Below, piece after piece: positions 8,386 through 15,703 of a DNA stretch of 34,492 nt; the stretch's first letter is position 1; each line of letters begins with the position of its first letter. The notes under the pieces are model-generated. The model saw nothing but the letters and a program-made list of their open reading frames with translations. It ran no database searches and was not told the origin of the DNA. Source of the DNA: Strigomonas culicis (lineage: Eukaryota; Euglenozoa; Kinetoplastea; Trypanosomatida; Trypanosomatidae); NCBI GenBank assembly GCA_000482145.1, contig AUXH01000150.1:1-34492 (forward strand), written 5' to 3'. Made by a program: the position numbers and the translations under genes.

Positions 8386-8432
8386 AGTTGCGTCTCTATG
8401 CGTTCGGAACCTAGTGCTTTCTTGATGTGCAT
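8382..8432 (-). promoter_or_regulatory. Upstream ORF overlapping the start codon of the 86-residue gene
   Basis: An ATG at 8432-8430 opens a frame of 16 codons (MHIKKALGSERIETQL) that ends in a TGA at 8384-8382. The TGA shares two bases with the main ATG (8385-8383) in the arrangement ATGA. If the AG at 8442-8441 is the acceptor, this uORF is the first one met by scanning ribosomes. The frame is seen directly; a regulatory role is inferred. Confidence 0.45.
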
Positions 8433-8440
8433 GTAGAAAA

Positions 8441-8478
8441 CTTGAAATACGGCAAATGACAGAGAGAAAAAAAAAGGG
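8441..8478 (-). promoter_or_regulatory. Predicted trans-splice acceptor for the 86-residue gene
   Basis: The minus strand carries CCCTTTTTTTTTCTCTCT (8478-8461), followed by the first AG in TTTCAAG at 8442-8441. The leader would be about 55 nt and contain the uORF. Later AGs (for example in CACTAG) would remove the upstream ATG. Confidence 0.5.
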
Positions 8479-8574
8479 TGAAACATTATGGACATATCCA
8501 GTAAGCTGAATCATCTACGTACGACCAATAGCCGTGTCGCATGAATCATGAATCTCAAATACATACACGCATAA

Positions 8575-8592
8575 ATATATATATATATATAT
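8575..8592. repeat. (AT)9 microsatellite
   Basis: Nine AT units in the spacer between the 300-residue gene and the 86-residue gene, in a predicted 3' UTR. Confidence 0.9.
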
Positions 8593-8663
8593 ACGGAATA
8601 AAATGATTGAGCGGAAAGGGTGTGACGAGAAAGCAGAGGGAAAAAGTGATTCTGGAAAGAGTC

Positions 8664-9566
8664 TTAACTGACAGAGATCGGTTCAACGAAGGGCAAATCG
8701 TCCTCATCCATCGACGCGTCCGGTGCGCTGTGTCCCAGCATCTGTTCGACGAGGGCAGGGCTGGAGGTGCACTTCACGTTAATGAGTGAGACCATCTCCC
8801 CATAACTAATAAAGTGCAGTGCTTGAGTGCGTGGGAGCAACTCTACTCCAAGCGCATGGGCACGCCGTATTGTAATCCAACGGTTGCAATCCAAACACTT
8901 GCACTGGACCGCAAGCCGCTTCAGCTGCAGGGACACAATCGGTTTATAATACATACCCTTATAATTAAAGGGGTCGTACCGTCGGCACGTCCATTCGTTG
9001 AAAACCAACGGCTTGATGGTCCCCTTTACGTTGAAGTACGGCACAGTTTCAGAAGTGTACGGGAGGGCCACGTCCACTCTGTTATTTGGATCTTTGACAA
9101 ACGAGGTTTGAAACGGTGATTGGAATACATAACGCGCCTCATCTGCCGTAGCCCAATAACGAGCTGTCGCGCTAGACACTTTCTGGAGCATCGCACACTC
9201 AATATGGTGTGGGAAGCGCTCCCCATTGGTGCTCAGCGGCAAAGACGCGTCAGGGACTTTCAAGTCCTCTTGTTCAGAGACGCTTCCGTTCGTGAGCGTG
9301 GATTGTGCATAAACAGCATAACGTTGCTGGATTTCTGCAAGACGTTCTTCGAATTGAGAATGGTGAAAGAAAAAGGCATTCCGGTTCGAAGAGTCTAACC
9401 GTATTGCAAGATCTGATAACGGAGTAAGATGGAGCTCCAGCTTCTCTAACAGTTCCGTGGAAACCCACAAGGGAGGTCCCTTGTACTGTCTCGCTAAGTA
9501 GACAGAACGCAAGATAAGATTATTCTGTGGAGAAAAAAAGCTACCCGAAAGTGTAAAGGAGTTCAT
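8664..9566 (-). CDS. Unrecognised kinetoplastid protein, possibly mitochondrial
   Basis: The ATG at 9566 gives 300 residues; the frame opens three bases earlier with a GTG that should not be used. I do not recognise a family. The N-terminus (MNSFTLSGSFFSPQNNLILRS) has no acidic residues and could be a mitochondrial presequence, followed by ARQYKGPPLWVSTELLEKLEL. Residues about 70-85 are likely helical (EERLAEIQQRYAVYAQ). Near residue 225 there is a cysteine cluster, CKCLDCNRW, with one more Cys earlier (TCRRYD) and one later (NVKCTS); a metal site is conceivable but the spacing is not classic. The C-terminus is acidic (DASMDEDDLPF). In trypanosomatids many such lineage-specific proteins are mitoribosomal or RNA-editing components, so that is a reasonable guess and no more. 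No membrane span is evident. Confidence 0.7.
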   Translation of the reverse strand: MNSFTLSGSFFSPQNNLILRSVYLARQYKGPPLWVSTELLEKLELHLTPLSDLAIRLDSSNRNAFFFHHSQFEERLAEIQQRYAVYAQSTLTNGSVSEQEDLKVPDASLPLSTNGERFPHHIECAMLQKVSSATARYWATADEARYVFQSPFQTSFVKDPNNRVDVALPYTSETVPYFNVKGTIKPLVFNEWTCRRYDPFNYKGMYYKPIVSLQLKRLAVQCKCLDCNRWITIRRAHALGVELLPRTQALHFISYGEMVSLINVKCTSSPALVEQMLGHSAPDASMDEDDLPFVEPISVS

Positions 9567-9603
9567 CACCGAAGGACGATGTAGCTTTTCGATGAGTCTA
9601 TTT

Positions 9604-9656
9604 CTTATAACGGTGCAGTCATCAATCAGTAGGGGAAACGAAGGAGAACAGGATGA
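9604..9656 (-). promoter_or_regulatory. Predicted trans-splice acceptor for the 300-residue gene
   Basis: On the minus strand a C/T-rich block (CATCCTGTTCTCCTTCGTTT and on, about 9656-9630) precedes TTATAAG, with AG at 9605-9604. The leader is about 37 nt and has no ATG. The block is interrupted by purines, so the call is moderate. Confidence 0.4.
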
Positions 9657-9850
9657 ATACCAACATCAAAACTGGAACCACGTGACGTGTAGTAAAGGAA
9701 TACAAAAAGATATCGCTTTGAAAGAATTATAGGTTGACAATAGTGTCTGCCACAGTTGTTGCTCACTCGATTGCAGATCTTTCGTACGAATAAAAAAAAA
9801 AGAATGTATTACATATATACTGGATCATATGGGGGCCGCTTTCACCTTCC

Positions 9851-9869
9851 TTTTTTTTTGGGGGGGGGG
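9851..9869 (-). repeat. C10-A9 tract directly after the stop codon
   Basis: The plus strand reads T9 (9851-9859) then G10 (9860-9869). On the coding strand this is a C10 run beginning one base after the TAA at 9873-9871, followed by A9. Homopolymer lengths can be assembly-sensitive. Confidence 0.9.
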
Positions 9870-9870
9870 A

Positions 9871-11931
9871 TTAGTAGTGAATCGCTTGAGCCAGTTGAAA
9901 TGCCAGGGCAGTCAGCGCTGCCAAACCCCAAATGAAAAACAGAACGACCACTAAAGGATAGTAAGGCAGCCCAAAGAGGTTGGGGATCGTATCATGGGTG
10001 TTTGCCATACGACGGCACTTGTCAATGATCTCACCGGCCTCCCTGCTTTCTTTCTTAACCAAATGATACATGCTTGAGACGTCCATGACGTACAGATGCC
10101 GTAAGTACTCGCGCTTCGTTTTGGCACATGTGCACAGATACCGCATCAAGAGCAGACCCCAGAAGAAAATGACAAACAGTCCGTAGGCGTGGGCTGTAGA
10201 GAAGTAGGCGCCACTGTGCAGATAATCACGCCCTACCATGTGGAAGAGATCCGCCAATACGACACAGAAGGTCATAATCATGGAAACCACAAAAACACTC
10301 ATCGAGGTGTATCGCGCGCAGTGATTCGCGCAGGTCGACGCGTAGAGAACAATAGAGCGCGTGGTGAACCAGCCTGGAAATCCGCGGAAAAGATCGGAAA
10401 CGTTAAAGGTCAAGTCGATCTCGAAGGGTTGTCGAATATCGGAGCTTGGCTTCATAATACTTCGCTGCTCCAGAAAGGCCAGTTCCGTCAGGACCGAGAG
10501 CTTTTCGCTAATCTCACGTTCCATGTCAATGATTTTCAAAATATAATAGCTCTGCACACTGCAGAAAAAGAAGGTGGAGAAGAAGGAGCACAGCGAGGCC
10601 GCCTTCTCATACGGTGAGAGACCAAACAAGCTATGGCCGAAGCCGCCTCGCGTAGAGGGCGCCGCGAAGCTCATTATCGCGCCAAACAACAGAGCGTACA
10701 GAAACCAGCGCAGTCGATAATGGTTGTTGCGCACTTTGCTGCGCCCCTCCTCATCCCAAGTGTAAATGCACACCCTGGAGCGTGCGTCCACCACGCTTGC
10801 CGCGAAGGCAGAAAGCTGCGGTGTTAAGTTACGGTCCAGTCGCTCGAGACTATGCGGCATACGGAGAAAGCTGTTGTAGGAAGAGAAGAAGAGACCCAGG
10901 TGCAGCCACAAGAGGCACGGCACGACAACCTCCGCCAGTGTGATGGCGCCATCTTGCGGCTGGCCCAGCTGCACGCGGCTGGCCACTAAGACAATACAGG
11001 CGATCTGCAGACACATGGCCACAAAAATCACATAGAGACTATAGGTCGGTGGGTCAAAGTCGTGGCGGAGCGTGGCGCCGCTGACGACGTACTCACGCTC
11101 CTGCGGAAGGGATGTGATGCGACAGGGGGAGAAGGGCATGTGGGGAAGCGCCAGGAAGGGTAGCAAAAAGGCGGAAATGCGCTTGGTAAACGTGGAGACA
11201 GAAAAGAACTCGTTTCCCTCCGGTGCGGCACAGGAAAAGATGGTCTCAAGAGAGGCGGACTTGGTGAGTGTGTCACGGAGGCTCTCCACCACGCGACCGG
11301 CCGCATCGTCTGCTGGCAGTGCGGCACCGCGATGTGGCACGGCGAAGCTGTTGCCCAGGTCACCTTCAGCGGCCGGGTGGGGTTCCGGTGCACGGCTTTT
11401 CTTGTACGTGGTCAAGAAATCCAGCGTAGGTGGTGTTGTAGTCTTCGTAGGAGGGATGCACTGTATTGGGTGCGCACGCGTGTCGCTAAACATGGAGTGC
11501 ACGTGCGTTACTACTTTGGAAAACAGATGGCAGTGCGCTCGCTGCACTTGCTGAGGTATCGGCAAAGGCTGTTGGCCTACTCGTTGACTGTTTTTGTATA
11601 TTGCGGCAACATTCTGCTCTGCGTTGCAGAGAAAACCTTGATGTATTTTGGATAAGTGAAACGTACCTGTAAATAATTCACCATTCTGAAAGAACATACT
11701 TCCGGAGCCCTCCATATCACCTTCACGGAAGTTTCCCACGTAGATATTGCCGGATTTGAAATAAACAATGCCGCTTCCATCACGTTTCCCATCAAAGAAC
11801 TCCCCTTCATAAAGTGTACCGTTTTCGTACTCTGTCACACCAAACGTGCGTGGGCGGCTTTTGGCTATTTTTTCGCCAGATACACGCTGCGATGCCCACG
11901 CTCCGCTGTTGGAAGAGGAGCTTTCCGACAT
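9871..11931 (-). CDS. MORN-repeat protein with seven predicted transmembrane segments
   Basis: The 686-residue protein joins two modules. Three MORN repeats occupy about residues 41-100: YEGEFFDGKRDGSG, YVGNFREGDMEGSG and FTGTFHLSKIHQG. MORN repeats bind lipids or cytoskeletal partners. A low-complexity linker follows (about 110-290). The C-terminal half has hydrophobic segments at about 297-318, 330-352, 408-426, 443-466, 545-563, 582-600 and 655-680, so seven spans. Between spans 4 and 5 is a long soluble loop with GFPGWFTTRSIVLYAS; between 6 and 7 a charged loop (KTKREYLRHLYVMD, KKESREAGEIIDKCRR). If the MORN end is cytosolic, the C-terminus would be outside or lumenal. I see no kinase, cyclase or channel motif. 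A distant relation to the gustatory-receptor-like/PHTF 7TM superfamily is a hypothesis from topology only. The start is the first ATG after the predicted acceptor. Confidence 0.85.
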   Translation of the reverse strand: MSESSSSNSGAWASQRVSGEKIAKSRPRTFGVTEYENGTLYEGEFFDGKRDGSGIVYFKSGNIYVGNFREGDMEGSGSMFFQNGELFTGTFHLSKIHQGFLCNAEQNVAAIYKNSQRVGQQPLPIPQQVQRAHCHLFSKVVTHVHSMFSDTRAHPIQCIPPTKTTTPPTLDFLTTYKKSRAPEPHPAAEGDLGNSFAVPHRGAALPADDAAGRVVESLRDTLTKSASLETIFSCAAPEGNEFFSVSTFTKRISAFLLPFLALPHMPFSPCRITSLPQEREYVVSGATLRHDFDPPTYSLYVIFVAMCLQIACIVLVASRVQLGQPQDGAITLAEVVVPCLLWLHLGLFFSSYNSFLRMPHSLERLDRNLTPQLSAFAASVVDARSRVCIYTWDEEGRSKVRNNHYRLRWFLYALLFGAIMSFAAPSTRGGFGHSLFGLSPYEKAASLCSFFSTFFFCSVQSYYILKIIDMEREISEKLSVLTELAFLEQRSIMKPSSDIRQPFEIDLTFNVSDLFRGFPGWFTTRSIVLYASTCANHCARYTSMSVFVVSMIMTFCVVLADLFHMVGRDYLHSGAYFSTAHAYGLFVIFFWGLLLMRYLCTCAKTKREYLRHLYVMDVSSMYHLVKKESREAGEIIDKCRRMANTHDTIPNLFGLPYYPLVVVLFFIWGLAALTALAFQLAQAIHY

Positions 11932-11938
11932 GGTGACA

Positions 11939-11957
11939 CTACGAAAAAGAAGAAGTG
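11939..11957 (-). promoter_or_regulatory. Predicted trans-splice acceptor for the MORN-7TM gene
   Basis: CACTTCTTCTTTTTCGTAG on the minus strand ends in AG at 11940-11939, leaving a 7-nt leader. A second, longer pyrimidine tract (T9CCCTCTCTCC..., about 12014-11985) lies upstream and could drive use of an AG near 11975. Confidence 0.45.
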
Positions 11958-12433
11958 TCTTTTTTTTTTTGTATCCTCGTAAATTATGGAAAGAAGGAGA
12001 GAGGGAAAAAAAAATGAGCCCCCTGGTAGTAATCCTCTTGTTTACTCCTCTATTTCTCAGTATAGGATATCTTTATGTTCTAGCTAACACTTTTTTTCAC
12101 GTTTGTTTTAAAGAAAAATAGAAAGGGGGTAAAGGCAGTGATACGTATCATCGGAAAAAAAAAGATGTACATCAAAACAACAACCTGCAGCCTATGTAAC
12201 TATACTCGCATTAATGGGTACATGTGTCTGTCCGTTTATACACGTTGTACGTATATGTAGAGGTTTGTCAGAGCTATATAGGTTAACGGAATAATTTCAA
12301 GTAAAAAAGAAAAAGAAACAAGGTTTTGATGCTATCAGCTAAACAAATGAAGTAAACAAAAAAAAAAAGAGAGAGAACTTGTGTTACGACTACATATTTT
12401 TCTTTAAAAAGGGAAAATGAGTTCACTCAAAAA

Positions 12434-12451
12434 AAAAAAAATATTTTTTTT
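12434..12451. repeat. 18-bp A/T palindrome
   Basis: A8 followed by TA and T8 is its own reverse complement; five further A residues precede it. In RNA it would fold into a hairpin with A-U pairs only. Confidence 0.85.
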
Positions 12452-12897
12452 GCAACATACAAAAAAAGTAAAAAAAAAACGCATATGTTTTTAGATTACC
12501 TTTTTATCGAATCGTTTCACAGGATTTTTGTTTTGTTCGATATTTCTTTTTTTCCATATTTGTTTTTACTTTTCGATAACTAAATAAAGCAATATAGATA
12601 CTTACAATAATCTGTGACAAAAATAATAGTATGTATATATATGTATAACATTGTTTGCTTTCTCATTTTTATTGTTCATTGTTTAAATTGTTGTTGTTGT
12701 TTTTTTTTTAATCCACATGAAGGACAAGAATTATTTTCGATGTTTTGTTCTTCTGTTTTAGATATGTATGTTATTCTCTTAATGGTGTTCTTATGGTGCG
12801 TGTGTGTATGTGTACGATTGTCAGTACTTACAGTCCCACTTCCAAGCACTGCTTATCTTATGTTCGCTTGCTTTTGATATCACTCCATTTTGTCTGT

Positions 12898-15357
12898 TTA
12901 AACCTTGGCCTTCTGGCGCCGCAGGAGAAGCTCGATGCCACGCCGGGCCATCTGGTCAGCAAACGCGATATTGCGGTTCTCTGCGGCATCGAGCATATTG
13001 TTGTTAGCCTGCATGATACCGGCCAGATTCACCACAATCCGAGTTGCGCGCTGGAGGCATAGAGCTGCAAGGTACACGTTGAAGATATCCTCGCGACGCA
13101 CGCGGTCCATGTGGCGCATGTAGCCACGGAAGGTGCAGTAGTAGTCCATGATCTCACCGGGCGTCGGGAAGATGAGCTTCACGGACTTGGGCGCATCGTA
13201 GAGCCCCTCCGGGGACGGAATGAAGTGGAACAGCGAGAGCGCCGCCACGTCCAGCAGAGGGTCGTCCTCGTGGGTAAACCGATACTGGATGGAGCCGACC
13301 AGCGAAGGCGGATACTTGGCACGCCCCTCGAGCGACCGGTGCGAGAACACTAGGGAGGTCATGTCGAAGTGGCCGTGGGAGATGACCAAGCGGTCTGGAA
13401 ACGGCACCATGAGGTGCGAGATCTGCGTCTGGTCGAAGCACGACCGCAGCGCCGTGCACAGTCGCTCGACCTCGGTGGAGCGCAGCGCCTCGCAGCCCTG
13501 CGACCCGCTGTCCTGAATCGAAATCTGGTACTGTTCGATAAACCCGTTGATGCGGCGCAGAAGAGGGTGCATCCGCTGCGTCGTGTCGTCGCGCTGATGC
13601 AGGAAGGCGGGCAGCGGCACGTTGTGCATCGCGGCGAGTGCGGCCACCGCTGCGCGATAGAACAGCTTCGGCTTGAGCTCCACGTTCACCACGCGGCGCC
13701 GCTCCGAGTAGGGGCGGTGGATGCGCGGCTGGATCAGCTGTCGGATGTTCGTTACCACTTCGCCGTCGACGTACCGACGGATGAAAAAGCGACGGCCGCA
13801 CACCGCATACGAGTCGCAGTACAGCAGCATCGTGGGAATGTGAATCTGGGGCTGCAAGTGGCTGAGGTACATCATGGCTTCGTACTCGTTCTTGATGTCA
13901 GCCGAGTCGAACGGGTTCGGGCCGCACGGCTGGATGCGCAGCACATAGCTTCCCGTACGCAGCGTGATGCGGAACGTCTGGAAGTACTTGCTTCCCTCAA
14001 AGTAGTCAAACGTAATGGGACCCGCGGAGGTGGCGAGGCCGGGCTTGTGCGCGAGACGCATCCCCTTTTGCGGTTGGTCGGGGATATCAATAGGGAAGAG
14101 GTGAGGCAAGTGCTGGGCACAGTAATAGAGAATGGCATCTTGGTCCTCCTCATCCATCTGGTACTGCCTCTTCTCCAGTACGTTAACGGGGTGACAAATA
14201 TCGTTCTGAGGCGGGGCAATGAAGAGAAGATTGTTGTTGTAGTTATTGATCTCTTCCTCCACCCACGAAATACCCTTTCCGTTGGGGTCGGTCGGCGGCT
14301 TGAAGAGGGGCGTCATATCCTTCTGAATTCCTTCCACCACCTTATCCCAGAAGGGATCCTTGACCGCCACCATTTTCAACGCCGCAATCACATCCTTGAA
14401 CACATCGCAGGCGCCGTCCTCGATGAGGAACACCTCGGTGAAAGGATCGCCGCTCAGCTCGCGTGCAACTTCGCAGTGATCGCCGACATCATCAAAGTAG
14501 AAGATGTACGGCTTGATGTCGAAGCGAAGCGCGTCGCCTGTCGGGGTGCGGCTGCTGGTCACCTGGTCGAGGGCGTGCAAGAAGATATCCGGAAAGGGCT
14601 TCCGCTTGTGGTACGTGTAGCTCTGAATGTACCCATCGAACAGCCCGTTCACTTGGAAGAAATTGTTGAACTTCGCTTCCTTCCCGTACTCGATCGGGCA
14701 CGTGACGGGAAACGCGGTGGACACAGAATCCGACACGCTCGTGTGCATCGTCTTGAGCATACGACGGTACTGCCCCTCCGTCTCCCACGTGTTCCCCATC
14801 GCGTAGAGGCGGATCTCCTGTTGGCTTTTAACGCGCAGGTAGTGCAGCAGGTTCAGCACGTTCTTCCGCGGGGACACCTTCTCGATGGTGCAGAGGAAGG
14901 CCTCCACGTCCATGAGCTCCAGCACGAGGGACTGCACGATCGTGTCCGTGAGCAGCGGGAAGCGCTTGCGCAGTGTCTGCACCCGATTCGGATACGTGAT
15001 GCTCATCGCCTCCAGCTCCTCAATGTTCTCCTTCTCCAGCGCGCTCAGCATAAACGTCATCTCCGCCTTGAACTCGGGAATGAACTCAACGCGGTTGATT
15101 TCGCCCAACTCGAGCCGCTCAAAGGCACTCTTGGAGCCGCGGATGCGCTCCGTGAAGTCCGTCACGGTGAAGAAAAAGTTGCTGTACTGCCGAGCCAGGA
15201 AATCGACAGAGCGGTTCTTCATCTTTAGCGTGAGGTGCGAGCCAGCGCGATAGAACACACAGCGCATCATCCGCTCCGCCAGTCTACGTGCGGCGTGGAA
15301 TGGGGACGTGTTCAACACGCCCGCAAGGTCCATCATCAAAACAACTTCCGCAGGCAT
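12898..15357 (-). CDS. HAD-like hydrolase plus APH-like (pseudo)kinase protein, ACAD10 N-half type
   Basis: The 819-residue protein has a haloacid-dehalogenase-like domain (about 1-330) and an aminoglycoside-phosphotransferase-like domain (about 445-760), the order found before the dehydrogenase part of animal ACAD10. No acyl-CoA dehydrogenase domain follows. HAD motifs: MMDLAGVL with Asp10 as possible nucleophile but no second Asp (as in ACAD10 and epoxide-hydrolase N-domains), YAMGNTW (185-191), KRKPFPDIF (251-259) and FYFDDVGDH (286-294). The APH part aligns well with ACAD10/11: GSYVLRIQPCGPNPFDSADI (469-488), RRFFIRRYVDGEVV (522-535), HGHFDMTSLVF (661-671), HEDDPLLDVA (696-705). However the ATP lysine (RKKP to RIQP), the HGD catalytic Asp (to HGH) and the DW metal-binding Asp (to Ser-Ile) are replaced, so this half is probably a pseudokinase. 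Function unknown; lipid or acyl-group metabolism is a guess from the family. Confidence 0.83.
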   Translation of the reverse strand: MPAEVVLMMDLAGVLNTSPFHAARRLAERMMRCVFYRAGSHLTLKMKNRSVDFLARQYSNFFFTVTDFTERIRGSKSAFERLELGEINRVEFIPEFKAEMTFMLSALEKENIEELEAMSITYPNRVQTLRKRFPLLTDTIVQSLVLELMDVEAFLCTIEKVSPRKNVLNLLHYLRVKSQQEIRLYAMGNTWETEGQYRRMLKTMHTSVSDSVSTAFPVTCPIEYGKEAKFNNFFQVNGLFDGYIQSYTYHKRKPFPDIFLHALDQVTSSRTPTGDALRFDIKPYIFYFDDVGDHCEVARELSGDPFTEVFLIEDGACDVFKDVIAALKMVAVKDPFWDKVVEGIQKDMTPLFKPPTDPNGKGISWVEEEINNYNNNLLFIAPPQNDICHPVNVLEKRQYQMDEEDQDAILYYCAQHLPHLFPIDIPDQPQKGMRLAHKPGLATSAGPITFDYFEGSKYFQTFRITLRTGSYVLRIQPCGPNPFDSADIKNEYEAMMYLSHLQPQIHIPTMLLYCDSYAVCGRRFFIRRYVDGEVVTNIRQLIQPRIHRPYSERRRVVNVELKPKLFYRAAVAALAAMHNVPLPAFLHQRDDTTQRMHPLLRRINGFIEQYQISIQDSGSQGCEALRSTEVERLCTALRSCFDQTQISHLMVPFPDRLVISHGHFDMTSLVFSHRSLEGRAKYPPSLVGSIQYRFTHEDDPLLDVAALSLFHFIPSPEGLYDAPKSVKLIFPTPGEIMDYYCTFRGYMRHMDRVRREDIFNVYLAALCLQRATRIVVNLAGIMQANNNMLDAAENRNIAFADQMARRGIELLLRRQKAKV

Positions 15358-15703
15358 TTTTGGTAGATGGTATAAGTGAAAGTTAATTTAATTTTGTGGT
15401 GTTTTTTTTTGTGTTTTGCTTTTTTTTTCTGCGATAATACTAAGTTAATTTACGAATATGTAAGTTTTTTTTTCTATTCCTTTGTACGATATAATAAACT
15501 ACTGCAGAGCCAGTGGAGAGTGCCGGGAAAGGGACACCAAAATGCACAACATTGAGATGACATAAAAAGGCATGAAGATGAACGTATCCCACCTTACATA
15601 CGACACAAGAAAAAGAAGAATGATACATATCCGAGAAAGAAAACCGGAGAAACTACAGGGCCTACAATATATATATATATAAAAGAAAAAAAACTGTGAA
15701 GGG
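15358..15703. other. Spacer upstream of the HAD-APH gene, lacking a clear polypyrimidine tract
   Basis: On the coding strand the 70 bases before the ATG are A-rich with two A9 runs, and the nearest AG sites (CGCAG at 15430-15429; TTAG near 15441) are preceded by mixed AT sequence rather than pyrimidines. A short TA repeat lies at about 15668-15680. The rest is 3' UTR of the 692-residue gene. No gene seen. Confidence 0.55.

Larger units (their letters stand above)
9567..9870. other. Spacer between the MORN-7TM gene and the 300-residue gene
   Basis: It holds the 3' UTR of the MORN-7TM gene, which begins with a C10-A9 tract on the coding strand, and the splice signal of the next gene. No coding potential seen. 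Confidence 0.55.
11932..12897. other. Long AT-rich spacer: 3' UTR of the HAD-APH gene
   Basis: At 966 bp this is the longest gene-free stretch. It is very AT-rich, with many A and T homopolymers of 8-13 bases, and includes an 18-bp perfect palindrome (A8-TA-T8, 12434-12451). Short frames in it are low complexity. Apart from the last part, which carries the MORN-7TM splice signal, it should be the 3' UTR and processing region of the HAD-APH transcript. I see no tRNA boxes or other RNA gene. Confidence 0.55.

Noticed and set aside
8386..8514. Longer form of the 86-residue protein from an ATG at 8514
   Set aside because: The added residues translate the polypyrimidine tract and lie upstream of the predicted acceptor, so they should not be in the mRNA.
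13369..15228. A 619-codon plus-strand frame antisense to the HAD-APH gene
   Set aside because: It begins at GTG, lies wholly inside a gene with clear family motifs on the other strand, and opposes the direction of every other gene. Codon bias in a GC-rich gene readily leaves such antisense frames open.
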